Of a DNA stretch of 43,947 bases, positions 26,753 to 34,682 are shown one piece after another. The DNA comes from Bacillus sp. (in: firmicutes). Its GTDB lineage: Bacteria; Bacillota; Bacilli; Bacillales; JACDOC01. How positions within the stretch are numbered: position 1 is the stretch's first letter; every line of letters begins with the position of its first letter. The DNA lies in NCBI GenBank assembly GCA_017656295.1, contig JACDOC010000025.1, forward strand, positions 1 through 43,947. Direction: 5' to 3'. The translations under genes and the position numbers were made by a program. The notes under the pieces were generated by a model. It saw only the letters and a list, made by a program, of their open reading frames with translations. It made no database searches and was not told the DNA's origin.

Positions 26753-27359
26753 TTGGTTTGTAGAACTATAGTTCGTGCTCCTTTTCACGTGTTTTAACCT
26801 ATGAGCCAGATTATGTCTTCTATGTTTTATTTTCTGTACTCTATGGGCCTTTTTGTATGCTTTATGTGCCAAATCCTATTTCCAAAGGACCAACTTTCCC
26901 CCACAGAGTCAAACATCAACTAAGAACACAATATATTATGAAACTTCACAGCCCTTTAGAACATATTTAACAATAAGTATTATTCTTTTGGGAGATTCAA
27001 ATGAAAAAAGTACTCATACCGTACATGCCGTAATATCGTTATTCAAACCCAATATTGAGAATTACAATTCAACAGTTCGAAATCTTGAGGTCATACAATC
27101 ATTATTTTTGACACAAAGGGGATTTTTTCTCATAAACGTGGGTTTTTTCCTATAAGATTTAGATATTTTCTCATAAAAGTTAGGATTTTTCCCATAAAAG
27201 TTCAATTTTTTCTCATAAATTTTGGATTTTTTCTCATATTTAATGTGTTTTGCTCAAATTAATTAAATTATTCCCTTAAAAAAGGATAGTGGAACAAGAA
27301 CCAATTATTTCGTTGGCCAAAAGATACACACCGAAAGTGAGGGATCCATCATAAAGAAT
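26753..27359. repeat. Gene-poor gap with two 21-bp phased repeat arrays
   Basis: No gene is supported here; a frame at 26853-27155 has no ribosome-binding site and crosses repeats. First array: TATG begins units at 26800, 26821, 26842 and 26863, exactly 21 bp apart, three of them continuing as TATGnGCC. Second array: units of the form GATTTTTTCTCATAAA with CAT (or TAT) at 27131, 27151, 27172, 27193, 27214 and 27235, steps 20, 21, 21, 21, 21. The remainder is AT-rich without recognisable features. Confidence 0.7.
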
Positions 27360-27402
27360 AAGGATCAAACGTTTGGCAATAAACCAAGCGTTTGATCCTT
27401 CT
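27360..27402. terminator. Hairpin after the response regulator gene
   Basis: AAGGATCAAACG..TTGG and CCAA.CGTTTGATCCTT (27360-27400) form a very long stem. On the minus strand it is followed by ATTCTTT, a weak T-run. Probably terminates the ABC/regulator operon. Confidence 0.65.
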
Positions 27403-27426
27403 AGCTCATAATCATTTGGAGTTCCA

Positions 27427-28029
27427 CTAAATCCATCCGTTCTTTTCAGCCACCGTTATAGCTTCAATCCGGTTTTTTACCTCAAGTTTTGCCAAAATTT
27501 CTGACATATAATTGCGTACCGTTCCTGGAGACAAATACAAAGTGGCGGCGATTTCTTTCGTAGTTTTTCCTTCTTTCACGAGTCGAAGCACATCCTGTTC
27601 CCGATTGGTTAATGGGTTTTCCGTTTGAACAAATCCAAAGGCAAGTTCTGGGGATACTTCTTTTTTTCCGGTCATAATGTTACGAATGGCATCAGCTAAT
27701 TTTTCGACGGGACTATCTTTTAACACATATCCGTGGACACCCGCACGGACCGCTCGCTCAAAATAGCCTGGACGAGCAAACGTCGTTAAAATCAAGACTT
27801 TACAAGGGAGCCGTTCGTTCTTAATGGTCTCGGCCACTTCCAAACCGGACTTGACCGGCATTTCAATGTCGAGTAAACAAACATCTGGTTGAAGTTGACG
27901 AATGAGTGACAATGCTTCTTCCCCATTCGCTGCTTCCCCAACGACCGTGATATCTTCTTCTAAGTTCAAAAGATTCCCTAAAGCACCGCGAAGCATCCGC
28001 TGATCTTCCGCAATCACAATGCGAATCAT
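27427..28029 (-). CDS. NarL/FixJ-type response regulator (DesR/YvfU-like)
   Basis: A 200-residue two-component regulator. Receiver domain residues 1-118: acidic pair E8-D9, phosphorylation site D54 in CLLDIEMP, T82/T83 and K104. C-terminal LuxR-type HTH (LTNREQDVLRLV...GTVRNYMSEILAKLEVKNRIEA). AEDQRML.GALG.LLNLEED and LTTFARPGYF are shared with Bacillus DesR and YvfU. It follows an ABC transporter as in yvfRSTU, but the sensor kinase expected between permease and regulator is absent. The phosphodonor must be encoded elsewhere. Confidence 0.92.
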   Translation of the reverse strand: MIRIVIAEDQRMLRGALGNLLNLEEDITVVGEAANGEEALSLIRQLQPDVCLLDIEMPVKSGLEVAETIKNERLPCKVLILTTFARPGYFERAVRAGVHGYVLKDSPVEKLADAIRNIMTGKKEVSPELAFGFVQTENPLTNREQDVLRLVKEGKTTKEIAATLYLSPGTVRNYMSEILAKLEVKNRIEAITVAEKNGWI

Positions 28030-28076
28030 GTTCCCCTCTCGCTCTCCCTTCTTAACATCTTGGAGAGTGATTTTTT

Positions 28077-28802
28077 CTACACCGGCTCTTGTCGTTTTCT
28101 ACGTATATATACTGATAGTATCATAAAAACAACAAAATATACCATTAAAATCATAATGGTTTCCCAAGATATCGATTGCCCATTAATCAAATTCCATGCC
28201 CCTTCTCCCGCACGATAAGAGGGGAGCCATTTTGAAATTTGTTGTAAAAATTCTGGAAGCTGATTTACCGGCATCCATAACCCGCCGACAATGGCCAGCC
28301 CAAAGAGAAGAATGTTCGACAACGCTGTTGCTGTTTCCACTTTGTTTAAGCTGCCAACAATCGCTCCTAAGGCCATAAATGGAATAGATGCTAACACAAT
28401 CCAAACCATACACATTACCCATTGACTTATAGATAATTGCACATCATTAACCACATATCCGAAAAGAAAAATAAGAATCACTGACACCAAATTAATAAGC
28501 AGTTGTGCCATCATTTTCGCCAAAAAATAAAACGCTTCTTTTAATGGAGTAAGCCGAATCATTTTTGACCAACCCAATTTATTCTCATAAACAAACGTAA
28601 TTCCTAACGAGCACACCGATGAACTAATAAGACTAAATAAAGCCATTGACATCAAATAGTGGGCTTCCCACTCTTCACGAAATGGAAGATCACGATTAAC
28701 TAAATTGGTAAATATATAATAAAACATGATTGGCATAAACAATGAAAAAAAGAGAAACATCCGATTACGAAACGTTTTCAGAAACTCCACTTTGCACTGC
28801 AT
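28077..28802 (-). CDS. ABC-2 type transporter permease (YvfS-like)
   Basis: About 241 residues with six membrane helices: one near residues 14-37, then about 48-75, 95-125, 130-155, 160-180 and 215-235, the ABC-2 membrane topology. It pairs with the preceding ATPase to form an exporter whose substrate is unknown. Starts at 28817 (ATG) or 28802 (ATG, MQCKVEFLKTF) are both in frame. The second resembles the usual N-terminus and is used here. Either way the gene overlaps the ATPase gene by at least 38 bp, which implies translational coupling. Confidence 0.87.
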   Translation of the reverse strand: MQCKVEFLKTFRNRMFLFFSLFMPIMFYYIFTNLVNRDLPFREEWEAHYLMSMALFSLISSSVCSLGITFVYENKLGWSKMIRLTPLKEAFYFLAKMMAQLLINLVSVILIFLFGYVVNDVQLSISQWVMCMVWIVLASIPFMALGAIVGSLNKVETATALSNILLFGLAIVGGLWMPVNQLPEFLQQISKWLPSYRAGEGAWNLINGQSISWETIMILMVYFVVFMILSVYIRRKRQEPV

Positions 28803-29700
28803 CCAAAGCGCGTGCATCCACCATTTCCCCTTTCGTTAAATCATCAAATAAATCGTTTAAGCTTCCCTTATCCACAAAAACATCGGATATTGGCAAATCT
28901 CGTAAAAATAACTCCCGTAACAAGGCATCCGAATCATTTGTATAAAGCGTTACACGATCCCCATCTTTCATGACGTTCTCTACATATGGAAAATCTGAAA
29001 ACATCGCTACTTCTTCTTGTTTCCACGTAAATGTTACCGCCCTTTTCATAAATGTTTGTTGAATGTATGTTAACGGACCTTCTGACACCTTTTTTCCTTT
29101 ATGAATGACGACAATTCGATCGGCCACTGCCTCTGCTTCTTCTAAATAATGCGTCGTAAATAAAATGGTTTTACCTGATCGCTTCATCGATTGAATTTTT
29201 TCCCAAAACAGCTTTCTTGAAGTAACGTCCATGCCGACAGTCGGTTCGTCTAAAAAAATCAAATCGGGATTTCCGGCCATCGCTAACGCAAAAGCTAGTC
29301 GCCGTTTTTGACCACCTGATAATTTTTGAGCCATCGTGTTAGCCTGATTTTCTAACAGGACCATTTGAAGCAGTTCTTGGTGAGAAAAAGGATGCGGATA
29401 GTAGCTGCGGAATAAATCAATGAGTTCTTTTACTTTTACATCATCGGGAATAATTGAATGTTGCAGCATCACCCCGATTCGGTTGCGGACTTGGTTCGGC
29501 TTTTTTCCAAACAGTTGAACTTCTCCAGATGTTGGATTTAATATGCCAAGCATAATCGAAATCAGAGTCGTTTTTCCCGCCCCATTCGGACCTAAAATGG
29601 CCACGGTTTCTCCTCGATCGATCATTAAACTTACCCTGTCAACCGCTTTCAGATCACGAAACATTTTGGACACTTCTTTTATTTGAATGACCGTCTCCAT
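28765..29700 (-). CDS. ABC transporter ATP-binding protein (YvfR-like)
   Basis: A 311-residue ATPase. Walker A GPNGAGKT is at residues 37-44, the signature LSGGQKRR, Walker B LIFLDEPTVGMD and the switch His in TTHYLEEA, followed by a C-terminal domain typical of ABC-2 drug/antibiotic exporters. METVIQ at 29700 is chosen as start because AAGGAGGAG lies 6 nt upstream. It is the first gene of the exporter-regulator operon; possible operator dyads lie upstream at 29733-29747 and 29761-29788. Confidence 0.92.
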   Translation of the reverse strand: METVIQIKEVSKMFRDLKAVDRVSLMIDRGETVAILGPNGAGKTTLISIMLGILNPTSGEVQLFGKKPNQVRNRIGVMLQHSIIPDDVKVKELIDLFRSYYPHPFSHQELLQMVLLENQANTMAQKLSGGQKRRLAFALAMAGNPDLIFLDEPTVGMDVTSRKLFWEKIQSMKRSGKTILFTTHYLEEAEAVADRIVVIHKGKKVSEGPLTYIQQTFMKRAVTFTWKQEEVAMFSDFPYVENVMKDGDRVTLYTNDSDALLRELFLRDLPISDVFVDKGSLNDLFDDLTKGEMVDARALDAVQSGVSENVS

Positions 29701-29732
29701 GTTTTCTCCTCCTTTTACCAACATTTTACTCG

Positions 29733-29747
29733 AGCAAATCGTTTGCT
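29733..29747. promoter_or_regulatory. Perfect dyad AGCAAA-TCG-TTTGCT near the exporter promoter
   Basis: AGCAAA and TTTGCT are separated by 3 bp, 33 bp before the ATPase start codon. On the minus strand a -10-like TAAAAT lies at about 29725-29731, so the dyad falls in the promoter spacer. The binding protein is unknown. Confidence 0.5.
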
Positions 29748-29760
29748 GTTAGTAAAGGGT

Positions 29761-29788
29761 GTCATGGTTTTTACATGACAAATGTCAT
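29761..29788. promoter_or_regulatory. Operator-like repeats ATGACA-AA-TGTCAT
   Basis: A perfect palindrome, ATGACA (29775-29780), two A, TGTCAT (29783-29788), is preceded by a further GTCATG half-site at 29761. Such repeats suit a dimeric NarL/FixJ-type regulator. They lie 60-90 bp upstream of the operon that encodes a DesR-like regulator, and the core promoter lacks a good -35 box, as expected for an activated promoter. Confidence 0.6.
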
Positions 29789-30045
29789 ATTGGTGTTTCA
29801 TTTTTTATTTAAGAAGGAAATAAACGCAATTGCAGACTTTGTCGAGAACATTTCCCAAGAAATCGACAAAAGTCCTATGACTATCCTCACAGTTAGACAA
29901 AATTTATATAAAATTCGTTCGCATCTAATAGCATAAGTCTTTCTTAAAGGATGAATAAAATTAAATCCCCATACAAATAATTTACATGTAACTCCCTTGA
30001 TATAGGGGTTATGGCACTATTAACTCCTCTGCAAGGAGGAAGTCT
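29789..30045. other. Intergenic region upstream of the DUF3231 gene
   Basis: AT-rich sequence with no gene. It must contain the DUF3231 promoter, but no clearly spaced -35/-10 pair stands out. There is a short repeated GTCGAGAACA / TCGACAAAAG motif, 21 bp apart, near 29842-29870. Confidence 0.4.
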
Positions 30046-30078
30046 ATGGATTTTACAAAAACGATAAGGAGGGTTTTT

Positions 30079-30594
30079 ATGGGGATTTTAAGTGGAAATC
30101 CAACTAATGAACCAATGCACTATGGCGAAGTTTTTGGAACGTGGGCGTTTCTTTTGACAACTAAAGGATTAGTTGCAGGTTACCAAACTTATCTTAACCA
30201 TGCAGGTGATGAAGATTTACGGAAATTACTTGAAGAAGCTATTCAAGGTGGACAACAAGAAATTAAAGAAATTGAAACTTTACTAAAAAATAACGGAATT
30301 GGTTTACCACCATCACCTCCAGAACGCCCTAAAGCATGTTTAGAAGACATTCCTGTAGGTGCACGTTTTCAAGACCCTGAAATAGCAGCTTCATTGTCTA
30401 AAGACATTGCAGCAGGATTAGTTTCATGTAGTCAGATTATAGGTCAATCAATCCGAGAAGACATTGCAATGATGTTTGGGCAATTTCACATTCAAAAAGC
30501 AACTCTAGGTGCAAAGATTCTTCGACTTAATAAAGAAAAAGGTTGGTTAATTCCTCCACCATTACACCAAAATAAAGCTGAAGATTGTACATGA
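30079..30594 (+). CDS. DUF3231 family protein
   Basis: A 171-residue protein matching one DUF3231 repeat (many members have two and are about twice as long). It looks like a four-helix bundle resembling a ferritin-like or DinB-like fold, with conserved HYGEVFGTW near the N-terminus and several Asp/Glu/His. Function unknown. Two in-frame starts each have a ribosome-binding site: 30046 (AAGGAGGAAG) and 30079 (AAGGAGGG). The latter gives the usual MGILSGNP N-terminus and is used. Confidence 0.85.
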   Translation: MGILSGNPTNEPMHYGEVFGTWAFLLTTKGLVAGYQTYLNHAGDEDLRKLLEEAIQGGQQEIKEIETLLKNNGIGLPPSPPERPKACLEDIPVGARFQDPEIAASLSKDIAAGLVSCSQIIGQSIREDIAMMFGQFHIQKATLGAKILRLNKEKGWLIPPPLHQNKAEDCT

Positions 30595-30596
30595 CA

Positions 30597-30626
30597 AAGG
30601 TGCCTCTTTTTGAGGTACTTTTTGTA
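30597..30626 (+). terminator. Terminator after the DUF3231 gene
   Basis: AAAGGTGCCTC, loop TTTTT and GAGGTACTTTTT form a hairpin with two G-T pairs and a T-run, 2 bp after the stop codon. Confidence 0.7.
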
Positions 30627-30677
30627 CGATAAGCAGTTGATAGGGTGCTGACTAACTCATTCCCTTTAATTTTTTTT

Positions 30678-30752
30678 GCACATTCAAAGACTAAACATAT
30701 TGCCCGATATGCGAAATGTGACGTGCTTGTTGTACGGTCAAACGAGGAGTAA
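30678..30752 (+). pseudogene. Possible universal stress protein C-terminal remnant
   Basis: The frame reads AHSKTKHIARYAKCDVLVVRSNEE and stops at 30750-30752. The pattern (T.HIARYA.CDVLVVR) is that of the last strand and helix of UspA-type universal stress proteins. Upstream codons in the same frame do not resemble the family and no start is near. It is followed directly by a terminator hairpin, as a real gene end would be. Short, so only a tentative call. Confidence 0.4.
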
Positions 30753-30757
30753 ATAAT

Positions 30758-30795
30758 AAAAGGAATCGTCAAGATGATGGACGATTCCTTTTTAA
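30758..30795 (+). terminator. Terminator hairpin
   Basis: AAAAGGAATCGTC, loop, GACGATTCCTTTT form a 13-bp hairpin followed by T residues. It stands 6 bp after the universal-stress-protein-like remnant, with no intact gene of its own. Confidence 0.85.
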
Positions 30796-30801
30796 CTTAT
30801 T

Positions 30802-30842
30802 TAAAAACCACCTGCTCCAACTCGTGAAGCACGTGGTTTTGT
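30802..30842 (-). terminator. Terminator after the nuclease gene
   Basis: AAAACCAC.TGCT (30804-30816) and AGCA.GTGGTTTT (30828-30840) form a hairpin. On the minus strand it ends in TTTTTAAAT, about 25 bp after the nuclease stop codon. Confidence 0.75.
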
Positions 30843-30865
30843 TCAAAAGATATGTATTTAACATC

Positions 30866-31579
30866 TTAATTGTATTTCGCCTTTCGAAAGCCAGAGGAAA
30901 TCGCTTCGTTTTCAGAACAGAACCAAACTTCCGGTTTCGTTTGCTCGTACCAAGGGGAATCAGGGGTGTGATAAATTTTTTCTCCTTTAGAATTAATGTT
31001 TCCTTTTATATCACATCCATTGGCAGAGGTTTGTTTTTCTTCTTTCATCACTTCTGGGTGAAACCCATCGTTTTGTGCATAGCCTTCTACTTCCCATACG
31101 CCGATTTTTTGTTTACGACTTTCCTGTTCAATCGCTCGAAATTCGTCTACGTATCTCGTATTCGGTTCGTATACGTACGCAACCCTTGCCAATCCTTGTT
31201 TTAAAAGTTCTTTCTGAACCATTTTCCCATCCGCATAGACATAAGCAAGAAGCCGATCATATTTATCCCGCTTCGGTCCTTGGTCAAACTCTAATTCTAT
31301 TTTTTTGGCGTTTTCAACCAGTTGTTTTGTTAATTGCTTGGCTTCCTGGCCATATGGCTGTTCACCTTTCGTAGGATGTGACGTCTCTGGCGTATCAATA
31401 AGTAAAAAACGCACATTCTCAGCTTTACCGTTGTAAATCACTCTAATAGTATCGCCGTCATGGACCTGCTCCAATTGGACGACAACGCGTTCTTGTTCCC
31501 CAACATTTGAGCAAGCGGTGATGACAGCCACGAAAACAAGCATGACAAATACGAGGTATTTGTGGATTTGCTTCATCAT
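30866..31579 (-). CDS. Lipoprotein thermonuclease (SNase-like)
   Basis: A 237-residue secreted nuclease. The lipoprotein signal peptide ends at the lipobox ITAC, so it should be anchored on the outer face of the membrane. The staphylococcal-nuclease domain (about residues 35-165) has the catalytic Arg in VRFLLIDTPE, Glu in PYGQEA and Arg in KYDRLLAYVY. A C-terminal domain (about 190-237, IKGNINSKGEKIYH..WFCSENEAISSGFRKAK) is the small Cys-containing module often attached to such nucleases. AAGGAGTG lies 8 nt before the ATG at 31579. B. subtilis relatives are YncB and YokF. Confidence 0.92.
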   Translation of the reverse strand: MMKQIHKYLVFVMLVFVAVITACSNVGEQERVVVQLEQVHDGDTIRVIYNGKAENVRFLLIDTPETSHPTKGEQPYGQEAKQLTKQLVENAKKIELEFDQGPKRDKYDRLLAYVYADGKMVQKELLKQGLARVAYVYEPNTRYVDEFRAIEQESRKQKIGVWEVEGYAQNDGFHPEVMKEEKQTSANGCDIKGNINSKGEKIYHTPDSPWYEQTKPEVWFCSENEAISSGFRKAKYN

Positions 31580-31964
31580 ACTATTCACTCCTTCGTTCTT
31601 TTCCGCCCCCATTATATTCACATTAGCAAAATTGTAAAGGCTTTCCTCTTTTAATAAAAGGAAATTGATACAGCTAGCTCGAATATGGAAAGTAAAAGAT
31701 TGATAGGACCGCTTTTTTAATTTACTAGATTTTTAAGCAGAATGGGAGTGTCGAAGAAGTGATTTTTTATCCCACTTTTTGATAATGGGGTGTTTTTAAA
31801 CAAGGAGCTGGTTTAATTTTATTAAATAGGCGGACTTTTGAGTGGATTATGTCACTTAACTTGCTGAAAATCGTGGGTTACTTGCCAAACCTACAATGTT
31901 ACTTGCCGGATTCGTAAATTTACATGCCACCTTTACCGCTTTACTTGCCTTTAAGGAGGAACAA
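31580..31964. repeat. Gene-free region with a 21-bp phased repeat array
   Basis: No gene. At the right end, TACTTGCC-like words begin at 31858 (AACTTGCT), 31879, 31900, 31921 (TACATGCC) and 31942, exactly 21 bp apart each time, while the 13 bases between differ. The last unit runs into the AAGGAGG ribosome-binding site of the next gene. The rest is AT-rich upstream sequence of the two divergent genes. Confidence 0.75.
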
Positions 31965-31967
31965 ATG

Positions 31968-33128
31968 ATGAATATTCAAAAACTAGACGAACGACATTTC
32001 CTTGATGTGTTGAAAATGTCAGAGTACGCCTTTCAATACCAAGTGCCTGCAGAACAAAAAGAGGAACGAATGCAACGGTTTCACCAGCATCACTTGTTAG
32101 GAATTTTGGACGAAGAGTTCCTTGCTGCAAAACTGCATATCATCCCTTTTGACGTGTATCTTGGAAAAGAAAAAATCCCAATGGGCGGCATCGCAGGGGT
32201 CGGCACCTATCCGGAGTACCGCCGAAGAGGGTATGTCCGAAAGATGCTACAAGAATCGTTAACATTTTTAAAAGAAAATGGATATTTGATCTCCATGCTT
32301 CATCCGTTTCACGTCGCTTTTTACCGAAAATTCGGATGGGAATTGTTTGCCAATCAGTTAAAAAGTACGCTTACAAAGTCTGACTTAATCCCTCAAGGTG
32401 AAGTCGAAGGAACAATCAAACGATTTCAAAAAGAGAAGCACCACACAGACATTGAACGTGTGTATGAACAGTACGCTCAAAATTTTAGCGGCATGCTCGT
32501 TCGTACCCGTGAATGGTGGCTACAATCAGTATACAGTGACCTTTTTGCTGCCGTTTATTATGATCCAAACGGAGATCCAAATGGATATCTTTTATACGAA
32601 GTCAACAATAAAAAAATGAAAGTCGAAGAATTTGTCGCTTTAACGAAAGAGGCCCGAAAAGCGTTGTGGAATTTTATTTGTCAGCACGATTCGATGATTG
32701 AAGAGCTCACGATGATCACATGGGAACAGGAACCATTGTTCTTTTCCCTCGACGAACCACGAATCAAACAAGAAATGATCCCATATTTTATGGTGCGCAT
32801 TGTCGATGTGGAGTCCTTTTTATATCAATATCCATTTCAATGGGGCGACGTGAAAGAAGAGGTCGTTCTTCATGTCACTGACACGTTCGCCCCATGGAAT
32901 GATCAATCCTATGTCTTAACGAAGGAGCAAATTACCCCGATTCCAAAAGACGAAGTGCAAGGTCAAGGTGTTCATTTAACCATTAATAACCTTTCCACTC
33001 TGTTATTCGGTTACAAACGACCACACGAACTTGACCAACTAGGACTTTTAACTGGAAGCGAAGAGGACATCGAACGGTTGAACAACATCATCCCACCGAT
33101 CAAGCCGTTTTTCTATGATTTCTTTTAA
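31968..33128 (+). CDS. Eis-like GNAT acetyltransferase
   Basis: A 386-residue protein with an N-terminal GNAT domain. The acetyl-CoA binding motif is visible as VGTYPEYRRRGYVRKML (about residues 82-98), with MGGIAGVGT before it. A second GNAT-like part and a C-terminal SCP2-type domain (after about residue 280) follow, the architecture of the Eis family. Eis proteins acetylate amines, including aminoglycosides in some species. The natural substrate here is unknown. AAGGAGGAACAA precedes two adjacent ATGs (31965 and 31968); either may be used. It ends in a terminator. Confidence 0.9.
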   Translation: MNIQKLDERHFLDVLKMSEYAFQYQVPAEQKEERMQRFHQHHLLGILDEEFLAAKLHIIPFDVYLGKEKIPMGGIAGVGTYPEYRRRGYVRKMLQESLTFLKENGYLISMLHPFHVAFYRKFGWELFANQLKSTLTKSDLIPQGEVEGTIKRFQKEKHHTDIERVYEQYAQNFSGMLVRTREWWLQSVYSDLFAAVYYDPNGDPNGYLLYEVNNKKMKVEEFVALTKEARKALWNFICQHDSMIEELTMITWEQEPLFFSLDEPRIKQEMIPYFMVRIVDVESFLYQYPFQWGDVKEEVVLHVTDTFAPWNDQSYVLTKEQITPIPKDEVQGQGVHLTINNLSTLLFGYKRPHELDQLGLLTGSEEDIERLNNIIPPIKPFFYDFF

Positions 33129-33131
33129 TAA

Positions 33132-33163
33132 AAGAGAGGCTGGCTCAAAGTCAGCCTCTTTCT
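33132..33163 (+). terminator. Terminator after the acetyltransferase gene
   Basis: AGAGGCTG, loop and CAGCCTCT form a hairpin followed by TTCTTAT, starting a few bases after the stop codon. Confidence 0.82.
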
Positions 33164-33291
33164 TATATTCAATGGAATATAGTGGCGTTTTTAACTTTTT
33201 CCCTCTATAGAAAATAGAATAAGAGTTTTGTACACTATTTCAGAATAAGGATATCTTCACATTTTCATTCAGTTTAAAGGTGGATGGTAAC

Positions 33292-34644
33292 GTGCAACCA
33301 AATATTCCTTCACCCAAACCACCTATCGAGCTAGAAACGAGAAAATGGTACCTTCCCGTTCTCACGAAATTTTTTCTTGGTCATTGTGCGGCCTTTACGT
33401 GGATGGTCTTTTCTATCTATCTCTCTATCCCTTGGGTAAAAGAATTAGCAGACATCGTTTCATTTCCGATGGCAGTAATCATAATAACCGGTATTGCCTA
33501 TATCCCCGGTTATTTAAATGCCTTTCTTGTTTCAAGTCTCCTTCTTGATCGACAACCAAAATTAAAAATCGAATATCCAACAGACCCTGTAACGATATTA
33601 ATCGCTGTTTATAATGAGGAAAAAACGATTGCGAAGACGTTAAGATACATTAAAAATCAAGACTATTCTGGAACGATTGAAACGATTGTCATCAACAACG
33701 GTTCGAATGATAATACTGTTTCAGAAATCCAAAACGCTAGTCAGGAATTAAGGATGAACGTGCGTATTTTCCATGAATATAAAAAAGGAAAATTTCATGC
33801 ACTAAATCACGGGCTCGCACATGTAATGACTCCTTATGTCATTACACTAGATGCCGATACGCTCCTTCATCCTTCCGCTGTGCGCTATTTAGTAGCTCGA
33901 ATGAAAAGTAGCCCACGGGAAGTGTGTGCGGTAGCCGGATCGGTTCTAGTGAGAAATAGTCGTGAAAACGTTTGGACGAAAATCCAAGAGTGGGATTATT
34001 TTTTAGGGATTGCGTCGATTAAAAGATTACAAGGATTGTATCAAGGAACATTAGTCGCACAAGGGGCATTTAGTCTTTATAAAACCGAGTGTGTAAAAGA
34101 GGTTGACGGTTGGCCGAATGCGATTGGCGAAGATATTGTGTTAACGTGGCGCTTTTTGAAAAAAAGGTGGAAAGTGTATTTTGAACCGCTAGCGGTGGCT
34201 TTTACAGAAGTGCCAACTACTTTTTCCCATTTTATAAAGCAGCGGTCACGTTGGGCACGAGGAATGATCGAAGGATTAAAAGAGATTAAACCGTGGCAAC
34301 AACCAATGCTGTATACCAAATATTTAACCGGCATCAATTTCATCATGCCTTTTTTAGACGTTTCCTATACGTTGTTTTGGATCCCTGGACTTCTGCTCGC
34401 CTTTTTCGGATATTATTGGATTGTCGGTCCAATGACTTTATTCGTTCTTCCCTTAACGTTAATCAGCTATGGAATCCTTTATGTTTACCAAAGAGATCAA
34501 GTATTTAAACCATTACATTTACGTGTGCGTAAAAATAAAATGGGATTTCTTTTGTATGTCCTTATTTATCAAATGATCATGTCTCCAGTATCTGTTTGGG
34601 GGTACGTGCAAGAATTTTTTCAATTGAAACGTGTTTGGAAATAA
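33292..34644 (+). CDS. Membrane-bound family 2 glycosyltransferase
   Basis: A 450-residue processive-type GT2 enzyme of the IcaA/BcsA/NodC kind, which polymerises sugars from UDP-sugar at the membrane. There are two N-terminal membrane helices (about 20-45 and 50-75). The catalytic domain has IAVYNEEKTI, the DxD motif LDADT, the acid-base Asp in GEDIVL and the QxxRW-type motif QRSRW, followed by two to three C-terminal helices. The GTG at 33292 is preferred (AAAGGTGGA 8 nt upstream) over a GTG four codons earlier. It is monocistronic, so the polymer is not indicated by context. Confidence 0.9.
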   Translation: MQPNIPSPKPPIELETRKWYLPVLTKFFLGHCAAFTWMVFSIYLSIPWVKELADIVSFPMAVIIITGIAYIPGYLNAFLVSSLLLDRQPKLKIEYPTDPVTILIAVYNEEKTIAKTLRYIKNQDYSGTIETIVINNGSNDNTVSEIQNASQELRMNVRIFHEYKKGKFHALNHGLAHVMTPYVITLDADTLLHPSAVRYLVARMKSSPREVCAVAGSVLVRNSRENVWTKIQEWDYFLGIASIKRLQGLYQGTLVAQGAFSLYKTECVKEVDGWPNAIGEDIVLTWRFLKKRWKVYFEPLAVAFTEVPTTFSHFIKQRSRWARGMIEGLKEIKPWQQPMLYTKYLTGINFIMPFLDVSYTLFWIPGLLLAFFGYYWIVGPMTLFVLPLTLISYGILYVYQRDQVFKPLHLRVRKNKMGFLLYVLIYQMIMSPVSVWGYVQEFFQLKRVWK

Positions 34645-34652
34645 CCTTAATT

Positions 34653-34682
34653 GGGGGACTTCACGCTAAAGTCCCCCGTTTA
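34653..34682 (+). terminator. Terminator after the glycosyltransferase gene
   Basis: GGGGGACTT (34653-34661) and AAGTCCCCC (34669-34677) form a GC-rich perfect hairpin followed by GTTTATT. Confidence 0.88.

Noticed and set aside
26853-27155. 100-codon frame in the gap after the small membrane protein
   Set aside because: Composition follows the AT-rich repeats; no start signal and no recognisable domain.
27121-27245. CRISPR array or phage attachment site
   Set aside because: Units of 21 bp without constant repeat/variable spacer structure; no integrase or tRNA nearby.
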